Below, piece by piece: positions 38,895 to 50,042 of a DNA stretch of 64,000 nt; position 1 is the stretch's first letter; each line of letters begins with the position of its first letter. The DNA lies in the NCBI GenBank assembly GCA_037074615.1, contig CM073558.1:5385501-5449500 (forward strand), written 5' to 3'. Both the position numbers and the translations under genes were made by a program. Source of the DNA: Leucaena leucocephala. Its lineage: Eukaryota; Streptophyta; Magnoliopsida; Fabales; Fabaceae. The notes beneath the pieces were generated by a model that was given only the letters and a program-made list of their open reading frames with translations, did not search any database and was not told the origin of the DNA.

Positions 38895-39209
38895 ATTAGT
38901 GAAAGTAGAGAGATCCATCATCATAATAACAGCACCTGCGAGCTCTTCATCTGCTTCACCTCTCGCTTGTCTTCCTCCTTAATGAAATACTTGTCGTCAT
39001 TCTCAGCCCTGGTCGCAACAGAGAACCGTCACAGATTTCTCTAACTGCCAAAGCTAATAAACAATGGCAACATCATAAGCGGTAATGGTCAAGCCTCTCC
39101 GATGTTCCCAACTACCGGAAAGAAGAGAGGACGTGCTTTCGAAAACCCAGAACCGTCTTCACCGAAAGTAACATGCATTAGGCAAATTCAAATCAACCTT
39201 GAACAATAA
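38895..39209 (+). pseudogene. fragment of an unnamed plant gene with one nonsense codon
   Basis: One reading frame shows STCELFICFTSRLSSSLMKY, an in-frame TAA at 39042-39044, then NGNIISGNGQASPMFP, GKKRGRAFENPEPSSPKVTC and a stop at 39207-39209. The C-E-L-F-x-C-F-x-S-R block and the E-P-S/T-S-P-K-V-T/S-C block occur together, in this order, in a group of uncharacterised plant proteins I recall as related to the syringolide-induced protein 14-1-1 class. No start codon or promoter is evident and the nonsense codon splits it, so it is probably a degraded or partial copy. It faces the 3' end of the broken receptor-like protein. Confidence 0.45.
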
Positions 39210-40018
39210 TAGGAAAAGTAAGAAATACGTCTGTGATCTTATTTTATGTTTAACATCTGTACTCAATAAGACAATAACATCAAATTCAAGCTCTTTTAAG
39301 CTCTTTTGGAATTGGCCTTTCAAAATGGTTGGATGAGAAATCCAAAGAAGTGAAGTCAGTAAGAATATTAACCAACTTCATTTGTCTTCCTTTGTTGACA
39401 ATTGTCACGGAATCAAGGAAACTTCGACGACCGAAATCGATGGCATGGATATCAGAGAATAAGTAGTTGATCACAAAAGGTGGCTCTATTGCTATAAGTT
39501 TAGACAGTTTTGGCGCAAGACCTTTGTTCACATTTGATAATGCATTCTTGAAGTCCACATCATTAATTTTGTCAAAGATGTCGAAAGACAATGGGTTAAA
39601 TGGCACTTTTATCTTGAAGTATTAAGCTAATATGCTTTGGAAGTTTTGTAAAGGACAATGTCACCCTAGAAATTTTATTTTAGGGCAATGTAGCCATGGA
39701 AGTAATATTTTGATGGAAATTTACCCCCAGTTAATGGAGAGACATACAGAGGTGGTACACATTGGATTTGAGCAATAGAGTGGATGCCACGTTGGACACT
39801 AGTTGTCACTATTATAGCAACAGAGTGGATGCCATGTTAGACACTACCTGCATCATTTTTAAGTTAGTTCTGCCATTTAGGAAGCGAACGTGTGTGGGGA
39901 ATCATCGCCAAGGTTAGGGAGGGTGAGTAGCAAGGTTGAAGGAGAGAGTTCTATCGGTGTTAGCGAAGAGAGGTCGTCAACGACGAGTAGGAGGGAGGGT
40001 CAATGGTGAGGATGACGA

Positions 40019-40315
40019 ATGGATAACTTCAGGGAATCTTCGATGACAAGTAGGAGGAGGAGGACCATTCGAAGGAGGCCTATCGAAGAGGTTGAAGAGC
40101 AACATCCAATGAGGTTTTGTCATTGTGGGGTTGCTGCTCGACTATGTACTTCGTGGACAGAAGTCAACCTAGGGAAGAGATTTTATGGTTGCATAAATTA
40201 TAAACAAGTTTGTTCTTCTGCATCATCGTGCAAGGGAATATTTTTATGCATTGTGGTTGCATTGTATCTGAAATTTAATATGTGTATGGCATTTGGGTGT
40301 GGATATTTCCAATAG
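40019..40315 (+). CDS. GRF-type zinc-finger ORF inside the MULE
   Basis: A 98-aa open frame with MRFCHCGVAARLCTSWTEVN followed by LGKRFYGCINYK. The spacing C-x-C-G-x-x-A then T-S-W-T then N-x-G-x-R-F-Y-G-C matches the first part of GRF zinc fingers, which in plants often occur in small proteins linked to transposons. The fourth metal ligand and the C-terminal coiled coil (a leucine/glutamate-rich stretch on the same strand around 40340-40500) are in another frame or beyond an intron. Basic residues precede the finger (SRRRRTIRRRPIEE). Possibly the first exon of an accessory MULE gene, now decayed. Confidence 0.55.
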   Translation: MDNFRESSMTSRRRRTIRRRPIEEVEEQHPMRFCHCGVAARLCTSWTEVNLGKRFYGCINYKQVCSSASSCKGIFLCIVVALYLKFNMCMAFGCGYFQ

Positions 40316-40701
40316 TATAGCGATGAGATGGGTGAGAGGTCGAAAGAGGTGATTAACGATGTACTCAGTCTTGTGGATCGATTGAGGAGGAGAATATGAG
40401 GCTGAGGAAGGGAAATGATGGAGGTGGTGTTGAAGGAGGACATGCTGCCATATACGATGACATGAAGAAGACTGAAAGAAGATTGAAGCTGGCATGTCTG
40501 GCTCTATGCATGAGTTGGTTGTTGTTTTTTGGTTCATTTTATTTTAGTATGTGTTATCTAAATATAGGATAAATTCCAAATTTGGATATTCATGTGATGG
40601 TACTTGTGGTGTATTTTGTTAGAATTGATGTAAGGTTTACAAATAGGGACCTTTTTGTAATGGAAGCACAAGTTGTGTGTATTTGTTAGATCAATATTAG
40701 G

Positions 40702-40843
40702 ACATTCAAAGCTATCATAAATACATGACTTGCAAGATTTGTTGTCATAAATCTAAGTTGTAAGATGACTTGCAAGATTTGCAAGATAATTTCAAACCTG
40801 GCATACATTCAAAGCTATCATAAATACATGACTTGCAAGATTT
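40702..40843. repeat. 39-bp perfect direct repeat in the MULE
   Basis: The segments 40702-40740 and 40805-40843 are identical and start ACATTCAAAGCTATCATAAA. A shorter partial copy (GACTTGCAAGATTTG) lies between them near 40766. Internal tandem growth of the element is likely. Confidence 0.85.
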
Positions 40844-41339
40844 GCTAAACATAATCCAAAAGGCTACAACAAGTCTGGTTTAAAAAAATAAAAAAAGACA
40901 AGTTACAAGCATCCCATCTCTGTGATGGTCTTCCTCTTGGCAGCCACAAGTCCTATTATGTTTGTCTTCCATATGCTGTTTGATATGTGTGTGCAAGCAT
41001 CTTATCCCTGTGTGTAAGAAGTTATGAGGTGGTCATTGCTCTCTCTCCAGTCCACATCAGTCTAGGAAGTGTAAAGGGTAGATCAAAAGGAGTGGAAACA
41101 CTTGCTCCATCACCTTGGTACTGGACTTTGCAAGACCCCAGGTTTGCTACGGTTATAGTAGAGGTAGTCCTAAGAGCCCTCTCATTGGGTATAGGGAATC
41201 TGGTTTGAAGGTCTGTATTGTGTAGTATGAACTCTTGTCCTTATAATAACAATAACAGTCACACTTAATCTAGTTCAGCTACATAATAACAATAACAATC
41301 CAGGGGATATCAGAATTAGTACTTACATTGTACACAGTA

Positions 41340-41990
41340 TGGTTAGTGTCCTCATCAACACGAACACCTATGCCACTCTTAACTTGGGTCTTGTAGAGTG
41401 CCCGCCCACCATATGGCCTTTGAGGTTGTTTATGGCTGCATTCAGATTGTTGCGATTGAGATTTTCTTGTCCTACCTACCTTAGGCCTTGGCGTGGTTGC
41501 ATGTGATATCTACAATGAGCATTGAAATTTATTTATATTAGCTCTGCTAAAATAGTTTTAAAAAGAAATAACAAACTTACATCTTTGCATGTAGCTCTGT
41601 TGTGTCCTTGTTGGTGGCAAATCGTGCACTTCATGGCACTGCCTTCTTTAGACAACTTGTCCGTTCAGATTGGGGCACAGTCTAACTTTTTTGTGTACAT
41701 ATCTGTATAGTCGTGTGCACTTTCCTTCTCTTACTCACTGCTTCGGTTCATTTTCTCTTCTTGGTTGGTCTTCCCGGTAGTTTACATACATATGGTGGCT
41801 CTATTGGCTTGAACCTGTCCACTTGGCAGAAGCTTTTCCCCTTACTAGTTGGAACTTGGTTTGGTAGCTAGCCAAGTACATGTATTTTCGATAGTACCTT
41901 GAGATCTGAGTTATTGGGTCTATCTTAGCATGATATAATGCACATATTCCATGATGGCATATCTTTCTGGATCTGAATTAATTGAAAAGC
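41340..41990 (-). pseudogene. C-terminal remnant of MuDR-type transposase
   Basis: Minus-strand translation in pieces: PERYAIMEYVHYIML near 41950, CQVDRFKPIEPPYVCKLPGR followed by PTKKRK near 41770-41840, the zinc knuckle AMKCTICHQQGHNRATCKD near 41580-41640, and TPRPKVGRTRKSQSQQSEC near 41440-41510. A P-G-R-P-x-K-K-R-K segment followed by a C-x2-C-x4-H-x4-C knuckle is the classical tail of plant MULE transposases after the SWIM region. Stops separate the pieces. The DDE catalytic part is missing. The hAT-type element at 42000 interrupts the sequence just upstream. Confidence 0.7.
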
Positions 41991-41999
41991 AATAAAAGT

Positions 42000-42716
42000 T
42001 AGGGCTGTGCAAGAAGGCCCAAGCCCACACAAAAAATGCCCTGCCCTGCCCAGCCCAATAAAAAGTGAACAGTATAAAATGGGCAATTTTAGATAAGGTC
42101 AATATTCGGGCAAGGATTACTGCCCTGCTTATTTGGCCCTGCCCAATTGATTACTTTTTTATATATCAAAATTTATAAATTATAGTATTTCACATAAAAT
42201 AAATATAATGAATACTGGTGATTAAAGGGTAATTTTACAAATATGAGTAGTCAAGTAGGTAATTGCATTCTTTAAAATTTATAACTAAATTGATTTCTTT
42301 CATTGTTTTTTTTTAAACTGTGGTAATTGTCATATATTTTTTCAGATGCTTCATCTTTGTCAATTTTGGGAAAATTAATATAAAGTTATAATTGCAAATT
42401 ACTTAGATTTTAATACTTTTTTTTATATGCCATAGATTTTAAAACTTTAATTACTATCTTTTTGTTGCATTATTCTTAATAAATTATGTATATTATTTAA
42501 TTCTTAAAGACATATGAATATAATATTATTTTATAGGTTCATAATTATAGATTTTTTTTCACAATATGAGTAGGGCATCACGACTTGGGCATGTTTAGCC
42601 CGCCTATGTCCAGGTTGAAATAATTAGAAATTTTATTGAGAAAGGCCGGGCATCAGGCTGTAAAATGTAATCCATGTATTTTTTGGGTAGGGCACCTTGG
42701 CCCATACATAGCCCTA
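42000..42716. mobile_element. hAT-type element nested in the MULE
   Basis: A 717-bp element. The left end is TAGGGCTGTGCAAGAAGGCC; read inward from the right it is TAGGGCTATGTATGGGCC. Subterminal regions are rich in GCCCTGCCC / GGGCAGGG-type motifs, and the core is AT-rich and non-coding. Flanks are ATAAAAGT (41992-41999) and ATAAAAGC (42717-42724), an 8-bp duplication with one change, as expected for hAT. It lies inside the Mutator-like element and interrupts the transposase remnant, so it arrived after the MULE. Confidence 0.85.
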
Positions 42717-43915
42717 ATAAAAGCCCTCTTCAAAATTTCCTACATCGTCCAGAAACAGTCCTAACTATGATCAACACTCAAAACCAGAAAATTTCACAAA
42801 AAATTGCAACCAATGTAAGATTCCATACCTCTTTAATCCGACAAATCTCCGCTCAGTGACCTCTGCTCTACAATCTCTGGACAATCCTCCTTTCACTTGT
42901 GCACTACTTGGTCGCTTTTCCTTTCTCTTTATTTGTCAATTATTTGTCCTAAGTCATTCTCCATCCTCTGTGTCTGTGTGTGGCTTGTGTGCCTATCACT
43001 TCTCCCTCCTCGTTCGTTGTCGTGGTTATCGTCCTTTATCTTCCTTATCGTCCTTTATCTTCCTTCTCCTTTCCTATTGCTATCATAGTTCCTTCTTAGT
43101 CTTCGACGACCCACAGAAAGGCTTAGCGGAATACTTCACACACACAGTTGGATGTCCACATTTTATATCTCCCTTGCCACCTCATTCTTCTAACGTCGCT
43201 ATTAATTTTTCACTAATGGAGGGTGACATTGCCCCAAAATAAAACTTCTAAAATGACATTGCCCTCATAAAACTTCTTGGCTGTATTAGCTCCTCACGGA
43301 ATACTTTCAGGGCAAAAATACCCTTTAACCCAAAGACAAATGGCCAAATCCTGAACCACTTTCATCTTCATCTATATCAATGCTTTCTAACTTTGCAGGA
43401 GTGCTACAGGTAGAGTTCCATTTAAATTATTTGAGGTAAGGTCAACAATTTAAAGTGTCTCCCGCTTTCCAATGCTATTATTATTTGGACATTCAAGAGT
43501 CCCATAAAATTTGTTTGACCTTAGAATCATGACTCCCAAGGTCGATACATTCCCTAAGAAACATGGAAATATATCAGTCGATTGTTTCCAAGGTTTAAGA
43601 CTTGTAGTTTTTGGCAATTAGCCGAAGACTCTGGAATTGTACCGCCTAAGAAATTTTCATTGATGTCTAGGAATCTAAGGGCCCAAAAAGTTGAGAATGT
43701 ATTAGAAATTTGGCCTTTGAGGTTGTTTCTAGCAAGATTCAACATGCTATGACTCTCACTCATTCTTGTCAAACACTCATGAATGGATTCGATGAAGTTG
43801 TTATTGGAAAGATCAAGCACATGAAGAGCCGACATATTACAAAGGGATTCATGGATTTTTCCATTAAACTATCATTTGAAATAGAGGGAGAAAATATGTA
43901 AAAGGGAGATAGTTG

Positions 43916-44611
43916 AAACATCCAAATTTTTATTTTTATATTTAAACTCAATTAATATATTATTTATAAATAATTGAAAGTTTATAATAGATTAAATGTA
44001 TTGTTTAAAATTTAAAAATATATAAAATTAAGAAAATAAGAAAAATTACATTATTAATTATAAAAAAAATTATTATAAAGGGTTAAAGAAATTATATGAG
44101 TTTAAGGGTGAATAAATAATCAATGATCACTTTAAATGATTAATGATATAAGATATAACTAGATAGTGAATATGTCTATAATAATATATATATATAATAA
44201 TATACATATTTATACTATAATAATATAATATAAATATATATAATATAGTTTAAATTTTAAATTATCACTAATAGGATTTTAAAAAAGATAATAATAATAA
44301 TATTGAAAAATAATATAATTAGATTTGATAAGACTACAATTTTAAACTTTAATAATTATATATCAATTTTGCTCTCCGATGGATTTCCTCCCTCCATGAA
44401 TGCGGATCACATCCTTTCTTTTCTTTTCTCAATTGTATCTACAAGCTCTAGTCTTTCTATCTTCTCAATTGCCAACCCTCTCTCTCTTTTGTTATTATAT
44501 TATTCTTATTCCTTTCTGGTTTATACGTCAGATGCAATCAACATGTTTCTTTGAGAAATAACGTGTTTGATTTCTCTTCAATCAATATATATATATATGA
44601 GCAAATCAACT

Positions 44612-44647
<36 letters not shown>

Positions 44648-46322
44648 AGTTGATTTGCTCCCTCCTGAACCTCGCCACTTTTTCTTTGTCTTTTCCTTTA
44701 TCCTGTTCTTTCCTTTAGTTCCCTCTCACTCACATCACATTCTCCGTATATCATGCCCGACATGGTGCGACAACGAGATAAGTATCAGTTTACAAGGTTA
44801 AGGTATCTGTGATTTCACAAGGATATAAGACTATTATTAAGATTCTAGAGTAACTTCTTATTGAAGTACTAAATTATTTATTATTAGTGTTATTGTATAT
44901 AGGCTTATTTTACTTGTGGTAATTATTCTTTATTTTGATAAAAAGTAATAACTTTCACTTGTTGTGTGTACTGTTATATTTATGAGTAATTTGATATATA
45001 TATATATATATACACACACACATCTATTAATTGATGTTAATATAATTATAGAGAAAATTTGATTGATATTTTTATTAAAAATAATTTTGTAGGATTTAAA
45101 ATTTAATCTAAAATGTTTGAATTGAGATTTAAAACTTGTTATATCTTGAGATTATAAATTGAAAAAAGTTATTATCTTAAAAAAATAATATTGTGATATA
45201 TATTGGTATTATTAGTTATCAAATTATTGATATTTTGATTAATATAATTATCTTGAGAATTATGTATACGATGATTAGGGATTGATGATAGAGTTGTTTT
45301 TTTATCATGTAGTATAACCTCATTGGAGCTTGATAATTGACTTTTTTTTCCACCTGTTTATAGAGAGCCTTGCCCCAACAGTTTACTGAGGGGCTGCGAC
45401 ACCTTACCTATTTACCGATGGGGAATGAACCTATAATCATGTCTTGTGCTATGTGAATTTTGAACTAATCATAACACTTGACCCGTTAGCTTTTTGAGTG
45501 GCCAGTTATATGATACTTATCACTAACACATGGTTTTGTCGACAGGTATAAGCGATGCGGTTGATTTGATGGGAGGAAGTGATGCGGTTTATCCATTTGT
45601 CTTACCCTGTGGTTATTAATATTTTTCAAGTGATAGTCCCGTCTAAGAAGGTTTTAAAGACTTGATTAAAATTATATCAATTGTATATCCTCCTCCTTTA
45701 GATTTATGTATAGAATAATCGTATATTGCCACAGTATGACTCATTCTACATACTCTGATATAATATAAGACGTTATTTATACTTAATTCTAGAAGTTCGT
45801 CTTGACGATAATATTTTAAATATTTATGATAAACTTTTCTAAATTATTTATTATTTTTTCAATTTTATTAAAATTGCATAGACTCTCACATTATTATTGA
45901 AATATATACATTTTAATCTAATTTTAATATCATTAAGAATATCTCATAAAAGATTATGTTATTATTGTTTTATTAATTAATATATATTTATATAAAAGTA
46001 TAACATTTATAATATAAAATCAAGTATACTTTAGTATATTTCTAGTAATAATATAAAATTTATAAAAGATTAAATAATTTATATATTCTAAATAATTTGA
46101 TATATTTTATTCTTTTTTTTATTTTGATTATTTGTCAATTAAGCAAAGCTTTTTTATAAATATGGTAAAATTTATTTTAAATTTTAGTAAATTTTTTTAC
46201 CATGATTAATTTTTTTGAAATTAAGGAAATTCATTTATAACTATTATTATATTGTTGATTTATATTATGAATAAAATCAGTCTAAATAATTAATAATAAT
46301 TATGTTTTAGGAAGATTATATA
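43916..46322. mobile_element. unclassified 2.4-kb insertion in the receptor-like gene
   Basis: The receptor-like gene stops at 46323 and resumes at 43915 on the minus strand. The same 7 bp, ATAGTTG on the plus strand, is present at 43909-43915 and 46323-46329, as a target duplication would be. The insert is AT-rich, without clear inverted ends, LTRs or a coding domain that I can read. It contains the perfect palindrome at 44599-44660 and (TA)n/(CA)n runs near 44995-45022. A tRNA-like or promoter-like block near 45360-45480 is unclassified. The element type is unknown. Confidence 0.6.
44599..44660. repeat. perfect 62-bp palindrome with (TA)n centre
   Basis: GAGCAAATCAACTGAC (44599-44614) is followed by a run of TA and then its exact reverse complement GTCAGTTGATTTGCTC (44645-44660). 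The whole stretch can form a single long hairpin or cruciform. Confidence 0.95.
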
Positions 46323-48166
46323 ATAGTTGCCAATGTCTAGGGGAGCAATAGAGCTAAATCTATTGCTTGAGTAGTCCAAACAGATCAAATTCTTTGGGAA
46401 AATGTGAGGCTGGCCTTTAAGTTGGTTGGAATGAAGATCAAGAAGAAATAGATTAGAAGTAATATTATGAAAAGGTCCTTCCAAATCTGTTAGAAAATTG
46501 TTGGAAAGATTAAGAAAAACCGTTAAATCAAACCTCCAAATACAATTGGATGTTGTTCCCTGAATTTGGTTGCTGGATAAGTCAAGGCATAGCAAATTGG
46601 ATTGATTTCTAAGAAAACTTGGAAACTCTTTCAATTTGCAAGAAAACAACACGAAATTGTTCAATTTGGGGAATGATGACAGATACTGGTTGTTCACCAA
46701 AGTTGTATCAACCAAGAAATTGTTGTAAGCAAGATCTAGTGTGGCCAAATTTTCCATGATTCTCATCATATCCAAATGTACAGTTCCATTGAACTTGTTT
46801 GAAGAAAGTTGGGGCAAAGCGAGTCTTTTGAGATCAAAGATAGACACAGGAACAGGCCATTGTAAATTATTTCCACCGATATCGAGGATCTCTAATGGGG
46901 AGGAAGAATCATTTGGAAATTCATCTAGAAGACCCTCAAATCTATTGTTAGAGAGAACTAGTTCGCGCAAAGATGGAAGAGTGAAAAGAGACGATGGAAC
47001 TATCCCATTGAATAAATTACCACCAAGATCAACGGTGAACAGATTTTCAAGGCCTGTGAAATGAACTGATGGAACTTCACCCTTCAAGGCAAAAAGATAG
47101 AGGGATAGGTATGTGAGGCTCTTGGACAAATTGAAAAATGGAAGAGAGCCAGTGAAATTGTTGAGTGACAAGTCTAGGTAAACAAGTGAGGTCAATTTGG
47201 AGAATGAACAGGGAAGTGTTCCATTGAATTTGGAGTTTGATAGGTCTAATGCAGACAACTTCCTCAAATTGTGAATAGAACTCGGTATCTGCCCTGAGAA
47301 TTTTGTATGACTAAGGTTCAAACTTTGGAGAAATTCATGTTGTTGGAAGTTTGGTAAAGAACCTTGAAGATCTTGATTATCTGACACATTGAGGACCCGC
47401 AGGTTCTGCATTTGGAAGATCTGTTTGGACACACACACTCAAGTTGCAAGGTGGTTAAGTTGGTCGATCCCACAAAGTTCTTTGGCACTGAGCTTGCCAT
47501 ATTGTTATTGTTCAGCCGAAGAACCGAGAGAGATTGAAGCTTTGCAATTGCAAAATCAATGGGGCCAAAGAGATTAAGAGATGACATACTCACAATTTGA
47601 AGATTTTGCAATTTAGACAGTGCTGGGCCCCACTCCTTCCCCTTAGCAAACATCTTCATCCCATCAAGATATAGCTCTTTGAGTTTTGTGAGCTTATGTA
47701 AAGGCAATGTGACATTTGGCTCCTCAAGTTCAAGAGTGTGAAATGAGGCAGACAAATCAAGAAAAATGAGCTCTGTTGGATATCTCAATTGGAATCTGAC
47801 CCTCAAAGCCAGCATTTGACAAATTCAAATATCTCAAGTTTTTCAACTTGTGCAGCTTTGAAGGAACTATGGAATGAAACTTGTTATAAGCCAAGTTCAA
47901 ATTTTGCAGAGTTGCAGGTTGAAGAAGATGCTATTGGAACCATCAAGTCCGCCAGAGATGGATTCTCCACTAAGATCAAGAGCTATAACATGTCCCTTAT
48001 TATCACATGTTACTCCATTCCATTGACAACAATCATGACTTAATTGGTTCCAGCGAACCAATTTTTTCGACTCGAAAGGGTTGAATACGAGGTTGCCGAT
48101 CAGATGAAGCAAAGCAGATTTTTTATGGCTACTAAGACAACAATGGTTAGACACAAAAAAAAACAT

Positions 48167-48949
48167 TGATGCTAAGGCTTATGAAGAAGGGTGGTAACAA
48201 GAAAATCCATAAGATTAGGACAGAACCCATTGCTTATAAATATATAAGAGACACATCAACAAGGGATGATGAAAGTCAGGAAGAGGAAGATGAAGATGGA
48301 TTTTGCCTTAGGCATGCAGTCCTTTTATATACATTGCAAATCACTTTAGATTTGACTGAATCATATGTTGATTTGTATGTTTAATTTCTCTGGAAGTCAG
48401 AACTTATTATGGTTTTATTATTTTTTGGTGTTACTGGAAATTTGATAACTCATGGAAGAAAAACTGAAATACTTTGAATTCCATGCTTTTAAGACTCAGA
48501 ATTTGAAAATGGGAATAGAAGATAGTAATGCAAAAGAACCAAAGATTATGAGTCTATGAAGTGAGACACAAGCTTTGAATAAAAAACCTCTTATATGCGT
48601 GTGTGAGGACCTTAAATTTTGTTTGTTTGTTTGACATATGACAATTTGAGCATTGTCAGGTTCAATTAAAAGTAATTTTTTTAAAAGGCATCTTTTACAT
48701 TTGCACGAACTTAAACTCGAGACATCAAATTTAAACAGTCAAATTTCCCATTTAGACCAATGTATGTTGATTGAACCTTATGTTATCTAAATTTTACTAT
48801 AATAAATTTGAAAATACGCATGAATAATCTTACTATAATACATGAATATATTAATATTCTTATTGTCTGTCCAACTAACAAGTGTTATAGGGATGGAATT
48901 AATTAAGTTGGTTGTTATCTAAAACATTAAGATATTTATAGGATGATGG
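48167..48949. other. 5' flank of receptor-like pseudogene
   Basis: Upstream region of the minus-strand receptor-like pseudogene. A TATAAATATATAAG stretch near 48236 could contain its former TATA box. No other gene is seen; the 72-aa plus-strand open frame at 48166 is low-complexity and unlike any known protein. Confidence 0.4.
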
Positions 48950-49462
48950 GTCTGTTTGAATAAGAGTTTAAAAAATGGCTTAGAAAAAAAAATTTGGAGC
49001 AGCTTTTAAAAAAGGGTTTTTGGAGAAGAATTTATAGAAAAAGTGATTATGAATAAATGAGTGTTTTGATAGTTATTATGAGCATGACTTTTGCAATTGA
49101 AAAATTATCAGAAAATGTTTGATTTGATTAAATATAGGAGACATGAGAGAAAATGGAGATGAGATAGGAGAGAAAAGACATAAGAGATGAAAGAGGAGAG
49201 ATAAGAGAGAGTAAGGAAGAGAGAGGAGAGAAAATATAAGAAAAAATAAGGATAAAATAGTAATTGGTTAGTCTATAAGCTATTTTACTGTTCTATAAGT
49301 TAGTCTCAGTAACTTATATAAAACTTTAGTTTTAAACTATTATTTGATCCAAAAACTTTTTTGGACAAATATATCTATTTATTTTAAAAATTTTATAAAT
49401 CAAAATTTGATCCAAAAGTACTTATAAAATCATGGTTCTTATGTTGACCAAACACACACATA
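48950..49462. mobile_element. MITE-like element, family A copy 2
   Basis: Parallels 26622-27092 block by block: GTCTGTTTGAATAAGAG at the start, AATAAATGAGTGTTTTGATAG, the GAGA-rich middle, ATAGTAATTGGTTAGTCTAT, TTTTACTGTTC, and the end ACCAAACACACAC. The ends are inverted relative to each other. No coding capacity. Confidence 0.65.
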
Positions 49463-50008
49463 TTATTTTGAATAGTTTTTTTTTTTCTACAATTGAAAAT
49501 GTATGAATATTAAATTTAAAAGAATATTAAAAAAGTTACCACTCAACAATACTCAAAATTTAGACTAATTAATAGTACGAGATACTAATAATTAAACCAA
49601 AAAATATGTAAATATCTCACAACACAATATTTGTTTTCATTTAATTTCATAAAAAATACATTTGTGACATTTGTCATTATAAATATAGGCATAGCAAATT
49701 AAATGTTACAATATTTTACATCCTAATCCGTTTTAAAAAAAAAATTATATCACAGAAAATAGTATTATTTTCCCAAGGAAAAACTCATTTAGTTGTACTG
49801 TGTGATAATTATTTATTGCCATATTAAACATCAACATATATTGAATTATATAATATTTCTTTGTTGCACAATGGATGTTTGAACTTTGATTATTGTCTAT
49901 AGTGCATTCTTTCCTTTACTACTTGAATTAGCTTAAATATACATTGAATAGCACCTCATTCAAAATTTACAAGAAGAGGTCAAATTAAATAAATGTCACG
50001 TGACATGC

Positions 50009-50042
<34 letters not shown>

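Larger units (their letters stand above)
39593..43331. mobile_element. Mutator-like element (MULE) inserted in the receptor-like gene
   Basis: The inverted ends run 39593-39695 and 43222-43331. Both begin GGGTTAAA and share AGCTAATA, GAAGTTTTRTRARGGRCAATGT and TTTTATTTTRGGGCAATGT. A 9-bp target duplication flanks them: AAAGACAAT at 39584-39592 and AAAGACAAA at 43332-43340. Removing the element restores the order of the interrupted LRR gene. Inside are a GRF zinc-finger ORF (plus, 40019) and the C-terminal tail of a MuDR-type transposase (minus, 41340-41990). A hAT-type element is nested at 42000-42716. Long inverted ends plus a 9-bp duplication define Mutator. Most of the transposase is absent, so this copy is non-autonomous. 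Confidence 0.9.
39287..48166 (-). pseudogene. receptor-like protein (LRR, Ve/Cf type) pseudogene split by two insertions
   Basis: Three blocks of one gene lie in order on the minus strand: 48166-46323 (N-terminal LRR cap with CCQWNGVTCDNKGHVIALDL and most LRRs), 43915-43341 (further LRRs, for example LHVLDLSNNNFIESIHECL), and 39592-39287 (the C-terminal part with DSVTIVNKGRQMKLVNIL and TSLDFSSNHFERPIP). Repeats fit the extracellular plant LRR pattern LxxLxxLxLxxNxLxGxIP. The domain order matches cell-surface receptor-like proteins of the tomato Ve1/Cf kind, which sense apoplastic ligands. Frameshifts occur near 47900, 47790 and 47430, with more around 43400-43550. The signal peptide is unclear, and the transmembrane end is missing after the stop at 39287-39289. 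The gene cannot make a receptor. The breaks coincide with the insertions at 39593-43331 and 43916-46322. Confidence 0.88.

Noticed and set aside
46741..47064. 107-aa plus-strand open frame
   Set aside because: It is the antisense shadow of the LRR region of the receptor-like pseudogene.
48166..48384. 72-aa plus-strand open frame at the receptor-like gene 5' end
   Set aside because: Low-complexity acidic stretch, no homology recognised, overlaps the promoter of the minus-strand pseudogene.
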